A stretch of DNA of 21,637 nt from the NCBI GenBank assembly GCA_011800805.1, contig MPNW01000770.1:18279-39915 (forward strand), given 5' to 3'. The notes under the pieces were generated by a model that was not told the DNA's origin, did no database searches, and was given only the letters and a program-made list of their open reading frames with translations. Shown in pieces: positions 18,864-21,637 of this stretch; position 1 is the first letter of the stretch; each line of letters begins with the position of its first letter. Origin of the DNA: Hirudo medicinalis. Its lineage: Eukaryota; Annelida; Clitellata; Hirudinida; Hirudinidae. The position numbers were made by a program, and so were the translations under genes.

Positions 18864-21148
18864 ATGGATCAAAACAAGTGCCGAGAACTCACATCGGATA
18901 TTCTGAAGGATCTCTTCAAAGATGTGGATGCGATATTGTTTGACTGCGATGGTATATTGAGATTGTTTCTTTTACTTAAAACCATGCGCCCTAGAATTGT
19001 TATTAAATACACAGAAATCAGTAAAAAAAATAAATTCAGTTGATATTTGTGAGTGTCGATCGTGATATCAAGGTAAATTACAAATTTAAATTCTTTTGCA
19101 TGCAGGTGTTTTGTACAGGGGCAACAATGTAATCACAGGTACTCCAGAGGTTTTAAAGAGACTGCAATCTTTAGTAAGAGATATATTATATGCTTATTAT
19201 CTGATCCTACCTCCTTCTAGAGGTTACCAGGTTTTTTTTTTATTTAGTTCTTAAACCATTCAAATGATTTTCATTGCAGGGCAAAAAGTTATTCTTTGTC
19301 ACAAACAACAGCACAAAGACGAGGAAACAGTCAGCAGATAAATGCACTTCCATGGGTTTTCCAGCCACCGAAGTTTGTGTTTTTCTTTTGATTCTTTAGC
19401 AATCGATGATTTATGGTCGTCGCTTGGATTAAAAATATAAACCAATTGAGAAATTATAGAAGTAATCGAGTCAAGTTTATTTGCAAGCGCATTGTGGATT
19501 TATTCCTAGAGGAATTACTGGCAAAAATTAATATTCGAAATTTTATTTAACCTGTAATCTCATCTTTTCTTCTGGATCTAAGCTGTTATGTTTCATCTGG
19601 CTTGCTATTTCATAAATATGACGTTTAGCTATTCTAAATTACACGAATCTGACGAAGCATGCATTACTCCTTGCCAGGAAAGTGTTATCACCTCAGGTTA
19701 TGTGGCCTCCTGCTACCTCAGCGACTCGAAAGGCAAGAACGGTCGCAAGATCAGAAAAATATTCTGCATCGGTTCAGAGAGTTTGATGGAAGAATTGGAA
19801 ATGGCAGGATTGTCCGTAGTGAGGAACGAGGTACGACAATTACCAACCATGTCGAATGACTTTAGATTTAAATTATTAGTTAAATTGGTTGGATAGTTTA
19901 TTGATGTCAAAAAAATTAGCCATGCTATTTCATAATTATAAGACAGCATGTTCGTGGTTATCTCAATGTGTACAATATTAAATCTTTACGACATGCTGTA
20001 ATGTTCACTTAGTTGCACTCAATTTGTGAGATTAAACATACAAATAGAAACTCTTTCAAATGACAACTTTGTTTGGAAATAACACAAAACCCTTTCTATT
20101 TAATTGTTGAACAATGGATAAAAGTTCTTTGCACAAATATATTTGCGTGGATGAATGTAGTTTTGACAAAACTTTCGTTCGATAAGCAATGTTTTACTTT
20201 TTGTTGGTCATCAGGTCACTCCAGCTGGCAAGGGTGGCATCCAGATGTCAACAAATTACGTTCCAGATCCCGATGTAAGGCTTGAAAAATACTTGAAAAA
20301 TAAGTCGAAATCATCTTTTAACATGCAATATATTTATCATGGACATATCCATCCCAGCACTTTCAAAATAAGTAGAAATTATCTGCTCTAAGACGTCATA
20401 GAAGATTTCGAGCATCTCCTTACTTTTCAGGTCGGATGCGTCGTCGTCGGCATGGACGAGAACCTCACCTACCTCAAGGCGGCAAAGGCCGTCAGGTACC
20501 TCTCTTCTCCAGACTGCCTCTTCGTGGCCACAAATCTGGACGGGAGCTTGCCGGTCTCGGACGGAGTTTTTCTGCCGGGTGCGTTGTTGATTGCAAACCG
20601 ATGACCCCGGGAATCAATCGAAATCTCTCGGGTCGGAACGTTCCCGAGGTTCGGAGGATCGGTTATTGGCCGAATGTTTGCGTTCTTAGATTTAGAACCT
20701 CCACTTTACTTTCAGGCTCTGGGTCGTGCGTGGCAATGGTCGAGAGGGCTTCCGGCAGGTCGCCGGATGTCGTCTGCGGAAAGCCGAGCGGGATGATGTT
20801 TGACGTCGCCAGGGAGAGGTTTGGAGTGGATGCACGCAGGACACTCATGGTCGGAGACAGGTCTGATTTGGTTTTATGTGCATGATTTTTTTTTTAATTA
20901 GAAATTTTGAGATAGATTTTTACATATTTGACTTAGTTTTCTTAAAATTTTCATCATTATGCATATTTTTTAAATCAAGGCTCGACACGGACATAGCATT
21001 TGCAAATGAGTGCAACCTGAAATCTCTTTTGGTGCTGACCGGGGTGTCCTCCACAGAGGAAGCCAGGAAGTCAGAGAAGAATCTTCAACCAGATTTCATA
21101 TTGAGTTCTTTAGCAGACATGTTGGGACTGATTGAATCTGCAGTTTAG
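18864..21148 (+). CDS. PGP: HAD phosphatase, phosphoglycolate / pyridoxal-phosphate phosphatase family, intact copy (8 exons)
   Basis: Cytosolic Mg-dependent HAD phosphatase (C2b cap, p-nitrophenylphosphatase type) expected to dephosphorylate small metabolites such as 2-phosphoglycolate, glycerol-3-phosphate or pyridoxal phosphate. Exons: 18864-18951, 19106-19173, 19280-19372, 19678-19830, 20215-20274, 20431-20578, 20716-20860, 20980-21148; all GT-AG, 307 aa (human PGP is about 320). Motif I AILFDCDGVLYRG (nucleophile and acid Asp), motif II FFVTNNSTKTR, motif III VVCGKPSG (Lys), motif IV LMVGDRLDTDIAF are intact. The cap/specificity region reads FVATNLDGSLPVSDG. The start is the ATG at 18864; an upstream in-frame extension from 18831 has only a TTG. 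Human PGP and PDXP are close relatives and I cannot separate them from sequence alone, so the symbol marks the family. Exons 6-7 are visibly more GC-rich than in the upstream copy. Confidence 0.93.
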
Positions 21149-21171
21149 GATTTTTATAATGGATTGAATCA

Positions 21172-21177
21172 AATAAA
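21172..21177 (+). terminator. Polyadenylation signal of the intact phosphatase gene
   Basis: AATAAA lies 24 nt after the TAG stop and is followed by a T/GT-rich stretch, a normal signal arrangement for a short 3' UTR. Confidence 0.7.
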
Positions 21178-21637
21178 AGTTTTATCTTTGATTGTTGTGA
21201 AACTAGTCTTATGAGTTTGTAGATGTTCTTATACGACATTGTTTGGATTGATTTTGAATTTCTGCACGGAGATTTCGCGTTTATCCATTTTTGCCATTGA
21301 AAAGATTTCTTTAACCAATTGAGATTTCTCAATAATAAAATTTTATAATTCGATTTGCCTTGCCATTTCTAATAGTTGCTTAAAATAACGTTTATATTTT
21401 TTCAAGGTGGTATAAATTTGTATGTAAATTCAATTGGACAGTTTTCAATTCCACAAAATACACGATCGGCTCTTAATTTCTTAATATCACCTCTACTTCA
21501 GCTACACCATACCAAAAATAAACAAGTCAAAGACAATCTGAATACAACCTGACATTTTTATTTTAAATTATAATAGGTTATCTGTACGAAAATAAAGAAC
21601 ACAAAGCCATTACAATGAATCGGAAGGACACAGAACG
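21178..21637. other. 3' flank, nothing recognised
   Basis: AT-rich DNA with no coding signal or repeat that I can identify on either strand. Confidence 0.5.

Noticed and set aside
19943..19998. Inverted pair ACAGCATGTTCG / CGACATGCTGT
   Set aside because: Short, imperfect hairpin in an intron with no other support.
1..21637. CRISPR arrays, bacterial operons, viral insertions
   Set aside because: No regularly spaced repeats, no prokaryotic-type gene packing and no viral protein motifs were seen.

Overview
The window is nuclear DNA of an invertebrate animal. The evidence is spliced genes with short phase-consistent exons and GT-AG introns, AT-rich introns full of (AAT)n-type microsatellites, a Tc1-type transposon, a decayed LINE and tRNA-derived SINEs. 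A spiralian (for example a mollusc or annelid) is my best guess, from the domain mix and from the CACGAGTCCGATA motif in a 28S rRNA fragment; that motif is compared from memory, so the clade is an inference. All coding regions below were assembled by eye from exon phases, because the exons are mostly too short to stand out as ORFs.

Layout. (1) 397-8112, minus strand: ten candidate exons that join in frame into a type I membrane protein of about 453 aa. It has a signal peptide, an F-type-lectin/F5-8C-like (FTP) domain, two WSC domains, two EGF-like domains, a transmembrane helix and a very short tail. Its introns hold an RLE-type LINE relic (about 1455-2775), a 28S rRNA fragment (3103-3255), two SINEs, a dead Tc1/mariner element (4729-5856) and long AAT tracts. 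A 112-bp direct repeat flanking a single N (4061) covers one WSC exon and is probably an assembly artefact. (2) 8841-15057, plus strand, head-to-head with the receptor: a 14-exon cathepsin F (about 581 aa) with a signal peptide, two tandem cystatin domains, an I29/ERFNAQ propeptide and a complete papain-type catalytic domain. Intron 2 holds a previously unnamed 898-bp element bounded by a perfect 23-bp inverted repeat, with a SINE inside it. (3) 15718-17818 and 18864-21148, plus strand: two head-to-tail copies of an 8-exon HAD phosphatase of the phosphoglycolate / pyridoxal-phosphate phosphatase family. The downstream copy looks intact (307 aa). The upstream copy has the same exons but has lost the aligned start codon, has two GC splice donors and carries a 1-bp deletion in exon 6.

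How the genes relate. The receptor and the protease diverge from a 728-bp intergenic region and might share a promoter. The phosphatase pair is a local tandem duplication with one copy decaying. I see no operon-like, viral or CRISPR-like system. The most unusual items are the composite lectin-WSC-EGF receptor, the double-cystatin cathepsin F, the GC-donor phosphatase copy and the unclassified inverted-repeat element.
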